From Blasia pusilla (lineage: Eukaryota > Marchantiophyta > Marchantiopsida > Blasiales): a stretch of DNA of 64,000 nucleotides. The stretch spans positions 6,200,001 to 6,264,000 of the forward strand of contig CM114271.1 in NCBI GenBank assembly GCA_050084515.1, written 5' to 3'. Below are positions 34,409-45,262 of the stretch, piece by piece. Each line of letters opens with the position of its first letter. Positions within the stretch are counted from its first letter, which is position 1. The notes beneath the pieces are model-generated. The model was given only the letters and a program-made list of their open reading frames with translations. It made no database searches and was not told the origin of the DNA. A program made the translations under genes and the position numbers.

Positions 34409-34447
<39 letters not shown>
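34338..34447. repeat. GA microsatellite containing a LINE 3' terminus
   Basis: GA runs at 34338-34367 and 34412-34447 enclose about 43 bp that on the minus strand read GAGGTCCTCGTGGACAATAA followed by ATTC repeats, the same 3' end and tail as the LINE at 31684. Confidence 0.8.
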
Positions 34448-34449
<2 letters not shown>

Positions 34450-34499
34450 TACGTCCTGAAATCTGTGCAGGTTCATTTACTTGTCCAAATCTTCCTGTT

Positions 34500-34870
34500 T
34501 TGCCGCGTGAACCGGTCGCGTTTTAGTCGAGCATCGCTAGTCTGAGGTGGCGATGTTAGGGTGCACTCCTGCTCTTGTGGTTCAAATGCGTGGCTCCCAT
34601 ATACAGCACCGGGAGCTTCTGAATCACCTAGGACGTCTGAATCTGGCATCTCTAATCTGAAGTGGAGATGTGGGAGTGTGCGCTACTGCTCTTCTTGTTC
34701 AAATGTCTGGCTCCTACCTGCAGTAGCGTGAGGGTTTGAATCACCCAGTACGTTTGAGTCGGGCATCTCTAGTCTGAGGTGGAGAGTTCAGGGTGTGCTC
34801 CTGCTCTCGTAGTTCAAATGCGTGCCCCCGACTTACCGCACCTAAGCTTCTGAATCTGCAGTTAACCTCC
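34500..34870 (+). repeat. Tandem repeat, about 116 bp x 3, upstream of the PPR gene
   Basis: The box GCATC(G/T)CTA(G/A)TCTGA(G/A)GTGG recurs at 34531, 34646 and 34763, followed each time by TGCTCxTxxTxGTTCAAATG and CTTCTGAATC-like boxes. It lies 480-850 bp before the PPR start codon. Confidence 0.85.
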
Positions 34871-35353
34871 GTCCATAATCTGCGCAATTTCTCTCTAGAG
34901 ATGCATCCAGTTTCTTTCCCTCGGATTGGCTTTCCTCCATTGTGGTCAATGCTTTCGGGGGAACTTCACAATTCCGTAGGAGTAGATTTCGCGGATTTTT
35001 CCTGTCAATCGGCATTCGGCAGTGGCATGTTTACCGCTGTGTCTCGAGAGCGTCGATGGGACTGTATGACACTTCCGGATTGGTAGGAGTTAATGCTTGG
35101 GATCGTTTCTTACCGCAACTGCGAAGAATAGGACCGTAAAATACCACACGTCCACGACTTTTTCTGATCTGATTCTCATGGCTGGAGTAGCCGATTAGGC
35201 ATTCTGTACCGGTCTATCATGTGCTTGCTTGTTCTGATTTCGTTTGGTCTACGGTTGCGCTTTGGATAAGTTTTCGCTTCTTAACTGGCTGCATGTTATT
35301 TCCGCAGGTATGAATGTCATCAAGATCGAAGATGAACACTCTCAGACGTGAAG
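34871..35353 (+). promoter_or_regulatory. Upstream region and leader of the PPR gene
   Basis: No separate gene. TTATTTCCGCAG at 35296-35307 followed by GTATGAATG is a plausible splice acceptor for a leader intron. The transcription start was not found. Confidence 0.35.
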
Positions 35354-37474
35354 ATGAGGAATAGGTTGCTTCACACCCGGACTCTTTCGAGAGTGGTGGA
35401 AGCTCAAAGAAGGCTTATTGAAATTCGGGACAGCGAGGGGTGGATCGGCTGTTTAAGAGCTGGCAACTCCACTGGGAAATCTTTGTGTCGCACTTGGCTT
35501 GGTTCTCACAGCGTCGATCAATTCTCGAGCAACGTCGACCGGTGCAGAGTGGTGGGTTTAGGGCTTAGGGCATTTCGCAGGACGTTTTCATGGATGGTCG
35601 CTGCGCCAGATCTCACAAGGGGTTGTTTACTGGGGGATGAATATTGGAATAAACCTTTCGGAAGTGAGATATATGACAGGAAAGAGTCGAACAGGAAGGG
35701 ATCGCATTGGAGGAAGGAAGATCCGGGGTACCAAGAGGCTAAGAGTATCGGTAGTGTGTGCAATGTGCTACAGAGATGGCAGTGGACGAAAGAAACAGAG
35801 ATAGCCCTTACGAAGTTGAGTATCAAGCTCACCCCATACTTGGTCTACGAGGTATTGAAACGCCAACGTGATCCAGACATGGCATTCAAGTTTTTTGAAT
35901 GGTCCAAGCGGCAACCAGGATACAAGCATGAGACGGCAGTGTATACCCGGATGGTGATGATTGCAGGGGCATCCAAGAAGTATGAGGCTGTGAAGGGCTT
36001 GGTGGCTGAGATGGAAACCGAGGGTTGTGAGAGAAATCTCGCCTTTTACAATGCTCTGGTTGATTTTTTTTCCCAGGCTAGGATGTTGGATGAAGCCCTT
36101 CAAGCCCTTGAAACTATTAAATCATGTGGCTGGTCGCCCACATTCTTCACATACAAGTGTCTTGTTCATTCAGCTTTGAAGTCGGGGAATGTTAGAAAGG
36201 GTGCTGAAATGTACATGGAGATGATGCAAGCCGGGTTTATGCCTGACAACACCACCGTGAACATGTTAATTGACGCATTTGCCAAGACAGGCCAAATGAA
36301 GACAGCCTGCAATATCTTTCGGGAAATGGTGGATAGGGGTTGTGTACCAGACGTTTACACATACACCATTGTGATCCGGAGTCTTGGTCAAAAGGGACAC
36401 ATGAATGCAGCCATGAAAGTCTTCAGGGACATGATAGAAGCAGGCTGTAGACCTACTTCGTACACATACCACAGTTTGATCCATGCCTTTGGCAGGGAGG
36501 GGAAAGTGAACGAGGCAGTACAGCTAATCAATGAAATGGTCAACAAGGGCTATCAACCAGGTATTATAACCTATAATATACTCATTGATGCGTATGCGAA
36601 GGCAGGTGATTGGGATGGAGCAATGGAACTTTTTGAACGAGCTAAGGGGATGGCTGATGCTGTCACTTACAATAGCATGCTGGATAGGGCTGTTAAGAAA
36701 GGAGATGTTCATGCTGCCTCCCAACTTTTCGAGCAGATGGGTGCCACAGGGTGCATTGCCAACAAAGTTACGTATGCAATTTTGATCCGGGGCCTTACCA
36801 AAGCTGGCAAGGTGGAGGAAGCATGTAAGCTGTATGAAGAGATGAAGCGCCTGAATCTGAAGCCAGATGCCACCATCTTCAACAACATGATTGATTGCCT
36901 TGGGAAGATGCGGCTCATTGATGATACTCTGAAGCTTTTTAAAGAAATGAAGGATCATGGTGTACGTCCTGATATGTGTACATACAATACATTGATTAAT
37001 CGTCTATGTAAAGCAGGTCAAATAGACATGGCATCAAAAATTGCAGAGGAAATGGCAGAAGCTGGTTGTATACCAGGTCGAGTTACGTACAATTGCCTAA
37101 TCAACAGTTTGGGGAAAGGAAGGAAAATTGATGCAGCTTGCAAACTGTTTCTAGAAATGCAGCAAAAGGGTGCCAAACCTGATGTAGTTACATACACCAG
37201 CCTCATTGATGGTTTTTTCATTGCAGAGAAAATTGACTCAGCCCTATATATGTTCCAAGAAATGAAAAAGGTAGGCTGTCGCCCAAACGTCGTAACTTAT
37301 AATCTCCTCATAGATCACCTCATCAGGCAAGGTCGAATTGCTGCGGCTTTGAACTTCTGGCAAGAGATGAAAGAGAAGGGCCTTACTCCTGATGAGATCA
37401 CAGAGACCATCTTAGGTCGGATTCCACTGGAATGCAGAGGTGGGCAGACAACAAATCAAGAGGGCAAGAAATGA
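35354..37474 (+). CDS. P-class pentatricopeptide repeat protein, 706 aa, probably organellar
   Basis: Single-exon sequence-specific RNA-binding protein. From the first ATG (35354) the N-terminus MRNRLLHTRTLSRVVEAQRR is rich in Arg and hydroxylated residues and poor in acids, as in mitochondrial presequences; a GTG two codons earlier is not used as a start in plants. The region around residues 140-195 (PYLVYEVLKRQ, FFEWSKRQPGYKH) is the usual entry to P-type arrays. About 14 repeats follow from residue 195 to 685, mostly 35 residues long with TYxxLIxxxxKxGxxxxAxxxFxxM and GCxPD endings; the seventh is short (ERAKGMAD). There is no E, DYW or SMR domain, so processing, stabilisation or translation of an organellar transcript is likelier than C-to-U editing. 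The target RNA cannot be told. The frame looks intact. Confidence 0.95.
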   Translation: MRNRLLHTRTLSRVVEAQRRLIEIRDSEGWIGCLRAGNSTGKSLCRTWLGSHSVDQFSSNVDRCRVVGLGLRAFRRTFSWMVAAPDLTRGCLLGDEYWNKPFGSEIYDRKESNRKGSHWRKEDPGYQEAKSIGSVCNVLQRWQWTKETEIALTKLSIKLTPYLVYEVLKRQRDPDMAFKFFEWSKRQPGYKHETAVYTRMVMIAGASKKYEAVKGLVAEMETEGCERNLAFYNALVDFFSQARMLDEALQALETIKSCGWSPTFFTYKCLVHSALKSGNVRKGAEMYMEMMQAGFMPDNTTVNMLIDAFAKTGQMKTACNIFREMVDRGCVPDVYTYTIVIRSLGQKGHMNAAMKVFRDMIEAGCRPTSYTYHSLIHAFGREGKVNEAVQLINEMVNKGYQPGIITYNILIDAYAKAGDWDGAMELFERAKGMADAVTYNSMLDRAVKKGDVHAASQLFEQMGATGCIANKVTYAILIRGLTKAGKVEEACKLYEEMKRLNLKPDATIFNNMIDCLGKMRLIDDTLKLFKEMKDHGVRPDMCTYNTLINRLCKAGQIDMASKIAEEMAEAGCIPGRVTYNCLINSLGKGRKIDAACKLFLEMQQKGAKPDVVTYTSLIDGFFIAEKIDSALYMFQEMKKVGCRPNVVTYNLLIDHLIRQGRIAAALNFWQEMKEKGLTPDEITETILGRIPLECRGGQTTNQEGKK

Positions 37475-39638
37475 AGTACTCTGAAAGAGAAGTGCTGCAC
37501 TCTTTTGAAGCAAACAGCAGGGAAGACTTTTCCAGTTGAGAAGATTTATATCAATTTAGTGGCCTGGCCCTGATCCAGTGAGTAATACCTACTACTGGAT
37601 GTGCCACGTTTTACTCTATTCTTCTGAGCTTGTGATTTACTCAAGGATTAAAAATCTGCTCCTGACCAGCCCATCACAATCCTCAGGCCTTTTGCCATCA
37701 GGCAGAGCATGGCTGAGACCAGTATGAGTAACCCCAGATAGCTACCTTATTTTTGACCTCAATAAAACTCAAATCTTTCTTATCACAGTATCTGAGTGAA
37801 GTCAGATTGCCAACGTTGTTGCTTCTGCTATCTATCTGTGATTACGTTTTTGGCGATTTGGGAACTTTGTGGAAGTATTTCTCATCCATAATAGGAGGAT
37901 ATGTGGTTGGTAGTTTCACAATTTCCCACACTTCTCTCAGTAAAAGCTTTCCCTGCTTTTGATGTCCATTATGAATCTTTTGAAGCATTGATTTTCTGTG
38001 TCGAAAGTTGCTTCTGGTAGGCTGTCATGCCTACCAGTGATTGGCCGGTGTAACATGTATGGTAAGGATCTCAACTCCCTCAAATTTGACTTCCAGAAAT
38101 GAAATGAGCTCTCTACTAGTGAGAATTGGAGTGGCCCTACCCAACATTAGAAACGGGGTGGGTGTTCCTGCAAGAGGCTTGCTCTTTGTGGGGAAACGCC
38201 CAAGACGAGTGCTTTGAATCCAGAAACATTCTAGCTATGCTGGGGAACATAATTATAACTTTTCTGAGTGATTGCAGTGTTTTGCTGTTTCGAGATGGCG
38301 GAGAGGGGTGGCGGCAAAACCTTTCTTCTGTGCTCTTAGTTGCTGATTTCTGAGCTCTGTTGGATTAAAATGAATATTGTTTCATGTGCTTCAATCTAAG
38401 TTGCCCTTCATCAGTTTGATATCCACCAACTCACTGGCTTTTCATGAGGAACATCAGTCTTTCATTTCTCTAATGTAAGTTTTTCTTGAGCTTCGCGCCA
38501 CACACAGAGGTGCTGTAAGTACTATGGAATGTTTTATGGGAGAAAGGCAGCGCAGCTCTGATGATGGGTACCTTCAGTGCTGATGAGTGAGTGCACAGTA
38601 GTCAAGAGTCTGAAAGTCCACTCAATTCAGCATAGTGACTGTGAGGAATTCCCAGGAGCAGCGTCCCGGGGCCCTGGAGAAGGGAGGTGGCATTATGGAA
38701 AGAAGCAACAGCAGATGTTGTTATTCCAGCAGCTCATGTTTGGGATGACGAGGGAGAGGTTCAGTCTTGCTAGGAACAGGTACTCTTTATCTCTCTCCAT
38801 TGCTTATTCATCGGGCTTTACATCATTGCCATAGCCATAGCCGTAACCCTTCTTGTACCTTCCATCAAAACTGGAGGCTTTTTTTCAGAAAATATTTACA
38901 GGGTCCAAGTCCTTAATCTTCAAGTTTTGCTAGAAGAAATGACAGACCATCACATCTCTTCTAGTCTGCTGGTTTTGGTTTCATGGGATTCATTCTGGAA
39001 CTGAAGCACCATGGTTTCGCTTGGATGCAGTCAAAATTGGTGATAGCTTTTATCACTAAGCGTTGCCTTGCAGTTAAAAGGTTTTACTGTGATCGTGCTT
39101 CCACTCACAGTAAAACCTGTGGGCATTGAGAATTGCATTCCTTTGTTCACTCATGTCATCAATGGCTTTTTGTTGCCAGATTAGTTAGAGTTGTAATAGA
39201 GGTTGAATCTACTGGATATTGCACTTCCTTGTGGGCCACCAACTCAACCGATCCTGATATTCTGTGCAGTTTTGCACCGAGTCTTAAAGTTTGGACAGGA
39301 CATTTGTATCAATAAATCTAATAATTCAACCCAGCTATGGCACTAATTGTCCTCTACTTAGGAGGCCTAAGTAGGTTGAAAAGCCTGCCGTCAGTGACAT
39401 GAAATGGTGGTCTTCTGACGGGGTGCCACTTCGTAAGAAGCATTGCTCATCCTCTGAATTGTTAAAAGAAAAGAACTGCAGAAACTTTAGGACAGCGAAG
39501 TCCAACTTGTCACGACTAGTGTTTGGGACCCTTCATCTACGACGTGCAAGTGCTGCTTGAACTAGCTTTTTGTCTACCTTCGCGCAGGCATCTGCAATTG
39601 GTGCCATACTATCCAATGTATACCTCACAAGCCTGACG
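37475..39638. other. PPR 3' UTR and intergenic region
   Basis: No second gene supported. GGTTTTACTGTGA (39080-39092) and TCACAGTAAAACC (39105-39117) form a perfect 13-bp inverted repeat with a 12-nt loop. Confidence 0.5.
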
Positions 39639-39832
39639 AAATCCACCTCCTGTTGTTCACTGATTTTCCTTTCAACAGGTCTTTCTCTTTACATGTCTGC
39701 TTAATGAAATTGACCTCTGGTCGTCTACTCGTTGTCCTTTCAACGCACTTTCTCCCGTATGTTTGCTTGATAAAATCCACCTCTTGTTGTCTACTCATTC
39801 TCTTTTCCATACATCTTTGTCTCCTTAGGTCT
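39639..39832. repeat. Degenerate tandem repeat, about 65 bp x 3
   Basis: Three units start AAATCCACCTCCTGTTG, AAATTGACCTCTGGTCG and AAAATCCACCTCTTGTTG and share CTTTCxxTTTACATxTxTxCTT-like tails. The minus-strand frame across it is a shadow of the repeat. Confidence 0.7.
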
Positions 39833-40196
39833 GCTCGGGTTTTTGTTGTTCTTCCTAGCTATATCTCATGTTTTGATGGAGTTCTTTCCGAATCTAGAGG
39901 CATGAAGAGAATGACAATGGCATGAACTAACCTTCGTGACATCAGGAAAGGAATTGTTGTCTTTGAGTCCCACGCTTTGCACATCCGATTATGGGTTCTC
40001 CCATCTTCTTTTACCCATGTTTGTCTTCTTTGTCTCCTCCAATCACCTTATTTTCCTACAGCAGGATTCAAGGGAAGCAGAATGGTCTTGAATGGGCAGA
40101 AATCCATTCCCACAAACTTTGCTGATATGGGGACTCAAATCTGCCCTTCGCAGGAACCTTTGAGAAATTTTTACTTACAAAGAATCATTAGATGCA

Positions 40197-40234
40197 AAGA
40201 TACGGCAAGTATTGCACAATACTTGCCGTATCTT
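40197..40234. repeat. Near-perfect 38-bp palindrome
   Basis: Arms AAGATACGGCAAGTATTG (40197-40214) and CAATACTTGCCGTATCTT (40217-40234) are exact reverse complements with the 2-nt spacer CA. TTGACTCTATCCAAGAG is then directly repeated at 40232 and 40261. Confidence 0.95.
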
Positions 40235-40571
40235 GACTCTATCCAAGAGTATCAAATGAATTTGACTCTATCCAAGAGAGTGAGCCCATGGGAACAAGTT
40301 TGCTAGATAAAGCAGTATGGAACAACCTATCACATCAAACACTAAAAAGAAACATCATAGGGAGTAGGCCCATGGGTGTGGGCATTGGAACATACCTTAG
40401 CGAATATATCCTCCCCACACTTTTCCTTTGGCCTACTTTGCCCATCTCGTTGAGTCTAGGGGTCGATTTCTTCTAGAGTCTCCCGGAGTGCCTAGGTTTT
40501 CCACCTTACTCCCTTTGTGAACCAGTTTATGGGACCCCATTTGGATGGAGGACGTGAACACGATCTCTCTG

Positions 40572-41090
40572 GGGATGAGTTTGTGGGGTCCCCTTGGGTG
40601 AAGGTAGAAAACACAAAGACACCACCATATCCTCTCTCTCTCTCCCTCTCGGGATGAGTTTGTGGGGTGCCCTTGGGTGAAGGTAGAAAACACAAAGACA
40701 CCACCATATCCTCTCTCTCTCTCTCCCTCTCGGGATGAGTTTGTGGGGTGCCCTTGGGTGAAGGTAGAAAACACAAAGACACCTCCATATCCTCTCTCTC
40801 GGGATGAGTTTGTGGGGTCCCCTTGGGTGAAGGAAAAACAAACAAAGACACCACCATACACCATATCCTCCCTCTCTCTCTCTCTCTCTCTTGGGATGAG
40901 TTTGTGGGGTGCCCTTGGGTGAAGGTAGAAAACACAAAGACACCACCATATCCTCTCTCCCTCTCTTGAGAGAGGGAGAGAGGATATGGGACCCTAAACC
41001 CATGAGCCCTGGTTGGGTTCGGTTTTGGAGGTGCCCTTGGGTGGAGATAAGAAACACAAAGACACGAGCATAACCTCTCTCACTCTCATG
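40572..41090. repeat. Tandem repeat of 69-92 bp, five full units and one diverged
   Basis: The block GGGATGAGTTTGTGGGG begins units at 40572, 40651, 40732, 40801 and 40893. Each continues with CCCTTGGGTGAAGG and ACACAAAGACACC and ends in a CT-run of variable length, which explains the length differences. A diverged unit follows at about 41000-41090. Confidence 0.95.
40947..40988. repeat. Near-perfect 42-bp palindrome at the end of the tandem array
   Basis: Arms CATATCCTCTCTCCCTCTCT (40947-40966) and its exact reverse complement (40969-40988) with the 2-nt spacer TG. The last unit's CT-run is thus folded back. Confidence 0.95.
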
Positions 41091-42830
41091 CAGGACGACC
41101 CCATGGGATGATGCGACTACAACAAGTTCACTCTCACTTTTTCCGTGTGGTCTATTTTTATCGGACTGAGTGTCCTTTTGGTCCTTCGTGGACGGGCTTT
41201 ATCCGAACCCTTTTCGTGCCGTTTTCGTCATCTCATGCTGTCGAAACTGCTTCGTGAGCGGAGGCTTGGGCTCCTATTTGTGGTGTAGTCGTCTCCCTTC
41301 CCTTCTATCTCTTCATGTCGCCTCTTTCATTCGTCCTTCTTGTCCCCTCAAAAGCTCTTGGCCCTCTTTTACTCGTTCTATGCTCCTTCTATGGTATTGG
41401 ATCCTCGTGGGTGGGCCACTTCCTCTTCGATTACTTCGTGGGCGGATTTCTTTAGCCCTTTTTTTGGTTTTCTTTTTCTGGGCTTTTTCCTTTTCTTTAT
41501 TTTAGGTGGGGGAAGTTACCTATTAATCCTTGTGGGTGGGTGGGTGGATCGAAGTCATTCTAATTTGATTCATTTTCCCCTTTTCAGCTGTTTGCCTTGA
41601 ATGGACCGGCAAACATGCCGTCTTCTTTCGCATGTGAAACCAATGTGCGGCTCTTTGAGAGGGGTGGGGGAAGAGAGTAATTAAGAAATACGTGTGGAGG
41701 ACACATGGATAGCCTAGATAATGAGAAAATAAAGGACGATTAGGATTAGGGGCCGTAATTGAGTTAAGCCTATGCTAAAAATGCAAAAACCCTGTCTGTT
41801 TAAATTGCCACACCTTGGCAACTTTGATGTGCTTGCGTGGCATCTCTCCATGTATTTAGAATCACAAATAAAAATGCCCCTCAAAGTGCACCCACTCATA
41901 TATGCCTATATGGAATAAACTTTGATTTGATTGCTTTAAATTAGGATTAGTAAGGCATTAGCACACACATTGATATGATTGGGTCTCATTGTGTAAGGTT
42001 TTCTTCCATTTCAAAACTCTTTTCTTCTTCTGATAATTGATCCTCAATCTACCAATAAGGTTGGCACTAAACTAATGGACACTCGTCGGAGTTGAATTAA
42101 AACTGAAATTATTCATTTTTATATTTGGATCATTTAATGAAATACACTGAAATGAAAATTTAAAATTTAAAATTTAAAAATGAGGATCAGTAAAAAATTG
42201 TTTTGCCCATTTTTCCATTTGAGCACGGAAAAAAGTGTTGTTATTTCCATGTGTCATACAATTAAGATATTGAAAAGTACTAATCAATCTTCTAATTATA
42301 ATGTATATGTTTGCAAAACCAAATAAAAGATCTTGGCTTGTGATCCAGGAGTTCCATATTTTCTTCTTACATGGAAAATTTTAAACTCCAAAATAAATCA
42401 GGGCTACATTAATGGCTTGATAAAACTCTTCATGACAAGACAATTGAGTGTGGTAAATTCATTGTATATTACTTCCTCCTCACTAGAGACACACTCAATA
42501 ATTGGGAGAAGTCACAACTAGAACATCCCCCCCACCTTCTTTTTCTTATAGTTGATAATCTTTGCGACACCACAATAGGTGAGGAAAACGTATAGTGAAT
42601 ATACTCCCAATTTTGCAATCAATCATGTGTGTGTGTGTTAGTTGAAAATTGGCATAGTTGTTTCTAATGTATGTGTAGATAATATTTTGTGTGATATTAC
42701 CCGAAATTATTTTTTATTCTTGAAATCATTCTCTGAAAACTAATTAAAACTTGGTTAAAATCCATTTATTTATATAGATGTAAACACCAACTTCTAATAT
42801 TCTAGAAAAGAGCTTTTATCTTACATCTAT
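41091..42830. other. Intergenic spacer
   Basis: No gene supported. 41170-41600 has two overlapping plus-strand frames rich in Phe, Leu and Ser with no domain; they look like by-products of T/C-rich DNA. Confidence 0.4.
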
Positions 42831-43036
42831 CTAATCAAAAGAGGATGGGGTTAGAGAAAACCCTCCTCCACTATTTACACATGTCCTCTAAGGATTCTTA
42901 TGGTATTGACACATGTCATTTCAAAAGAGGAAGTTAAATTAAGAGGAGATAAATAAATTAAATAAGGAGGGAAAAAGAGGAGAGGAGGTGCTACAAGAGA
43001 ATTTTTTAAAATCTGAAGATCACTCGTGCATACCAA
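42831..43036 (+). repeat. Dispersed repeat, copy 2
   Basis: Same box order as 33440-33640, with AAAAGAGGATGGGGTTAGAG at the start and CTGAAGATCACTCGTGCAT at the end. Confidence 0.65.
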
Positions 43037-43812
43037 GGGCAACCTCTAGTATTATTTGGTTATAATCCCAGTCTTTCTCCACCTCACGTTCTAAATTTTC
43101 TGATTGGCACACAATTTAATTAGGTTCATATTTCCTCTTCTTCTTTTTTTTTTTTTTTTAGAATTTAAGATGAGTGTTTCTACCTCGACACGACTACGGT
43201 ATTCTCTCCATGTTTCCATACTCATTATAACTTGTGGGTTATCCTTATCATGATGGCTCTCATTGCCAACAAAGAGCCAACTAGTGTGCGGCCCTTTCCC
43301 CATTTCTCCACCTCCTCTCATTAAGGCAATGCCACTTAACAAACTGCGCATCATGTTTCTAAAAATACTTACAAAGTGCTAAAAATATAAAAAAGTTATG
43401 ATTTTAGGATCAATTGTAACGCTGGATGTGTGAGAGCACACTCCAATTAAAGGGGGGTTGTGGCACAACTACAAACTGCTATTTAAAAAATCTCATAATT
43501 TTGGGGCCGTAACTAGCATCTCTCTCCTCTTATGCAGCTTCCCACAAAATTTGCTTGAGAGGAGGTTTATTTTCTCCATGTATAAAGGTTACTTGCTTTA
43601 GATCCTCTATGCATTTTATTTAAGATCAACTATATTGAAATTTAATTGTATCATCTCATGCAAACGAAAAGGACACCTCACTCGTTTTAGCAATACAAGC
43701 CATAGAATGCCCATGCATTGGCATGCAAGCCAAAAATTAATAAATAAATACTCTCGTACTCATTTTGAGAAATTTCAAGAGTCCCATCTCCCCTCGGACT
43801 CTCCCCTTCCTC
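43037..43812. other. AT-rich spacer
   Basis: No gene seen; contains a T18-like tract near 43144-43160. Confidence 0.4.
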
Positions 43813-43975
43813 CTTCTACATCTGCTCTTTGTTTTAAAATCTCACTCTATTTTCCCTTCCTACATTTAGAAAAACATCCATCTCACCCCACCTTCTAGAT
43901 TTGCTCTTTATTTTAAAATCTCACTCTATGTTCCCCTCCTTTATTTAGAAAAACATCCACCCCACCCCACCTTCT
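43813..43975. repeat. Tandem repeat, 79 bp x 2
   Basis: Units start CTTCTA(C/G)AT(C/T)TGCTCTTT at 43813 and 43892, with a third start at 43971 that stops after a few bases. Each includes TTTTAAAATCTCACTCTAT and TTTAGAAAAACATCCA. Confidence 0.92.
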
Positions 43976-45149
43976 AGTTTGGAGGAAAAAAATATGGGCC
44001 CTCCATGTTAGTTTGAGAAAAGAAAATTCCTTTTATGCTCCATTATTTGATAAGATAAAATTCCTCTCATCCACTTCCTTTTAACTCCCCACTTCCTCTG
44101 AAAAAAATTCATCTACTTCTACTCTCTCTCATGTTAAACTTGACATTGTAATTATCTCGTGCTAGTGCGTAAAATACGCCTTCTCATATTGTTTTCTCAC
44201 TTATTGAAAATCGCATGCGGTAAAATTTCACACCCTAGTTAGCTAAGAAGGTTACATACACTCAAGGGTTTTATTTAATTTCTTTGATTATGAAATAAAT
44301 TTTAAATTTAGAAATGGTTTTGGTATTATTGACCTTTTAATTTTATCTTAACATCTTTTTAGCTCATATTTTCAAAGTCATGCCCTCAATAAAGAAACAA
44401 TTGTTTACGCATGAGACCTCCTTTTTCGTCCCTTTCTTAATCTCTACTTAATTCTGAGTTCTTAACTCTTTTTCATTTCGAAATAATCTTTTGGAAATCA
44501 TCAAATGAGAAATTTGGAAGGAAAAATAAGATGAGAATTTTTTCTTTTTTTTTCTTGTAATGAGTTATTTTTTGCGAGTCCTAAAGTGACTAAAATGAAC
44601 TCGCCGAATTCGAAACTTGGAATTCTCTTCACCTTCTCTATTTTATTTTATTTATTTATTTATTAGCTTATTTATTTCTTACATCTTGTCATTCAAGTGC
44701 AGTAACTACAATCGTGGAATCATCTCAGGCCATCGATTCTCCGGTTGCGCGTAAGAGAAGAGGACCCGCCGTTCCACGGTATCCGTCAGATGAGTCAGCT
44801 AATTAATGAAAAATGTTCTTTTGTTTCTAGCGGCGTCGCAAAAGTCCCGCGATCGGGCGTCACAACAGAAACGGGGGGTAACATGAGCCATAGTTCTTCT
44901 CGCAATCCGGTGAAGGGAGATATTCTGTTACCGATAATGGAATATACTCCTGGAGGGACGCACCTCCGCTGTGAAGTCTCACTTACGGTCTCCACTATTA
45001 ATGGCAATTTAGGTCCATTTCGACTTTATATGACTTGTATTTAGTTTTTTTCTTTTTCTTTCCCGTTTGGAGCCTTGGAAATCAATTATCATTTCTCTTC
45101 TCATGAATTTTTTTTTAATTAGTATTTTCCGGTGTCCAGTGATATTTAA
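43976..45149. other. Spacer with an unexplained GC-richer island (44700-45040)
   Basis: 44700-45040 is clearly richer in GC and CpG than the AT-rich flanks and holds a 99-codon frame (44745-45044) with GVTTETGGNMSHSSSRNPVKG and ILLPIMEYTPGGTHLRCEV. I do not recognise it. It could be a gene exon, a gag fragment or a captured piece. Confidence 0.35.
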
Positions 45150-45262
45150 TTTTTTTATTATATCCTCTTAATTCAATTCCCTCTCTCACATAGACATCAT
45201 AAGAGTCTTTAGACGACAAGTGTCAACTCCTCACGAGCGTTTCCTCAAATCCCGCCACCTTT
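45150..45262 (-). repeat. Dispersed repeat, copy 3 (inverted, partial)
   Basis: Read on the minus strand it follows copy 1 from the GAGGAAACG box through CTCTTATGATGT to GGGAATTGAATTAAGAGG. Confidence 0.55.

Noticed and set aside
40433-41057. Minus-strand frames encoding a repetitive GGVFVFSTFTQGHPTNSS-like protein
   Set aside because: They are read-outs of the 40572 tandem DNA repeat in all three frames, with no start context or domain.
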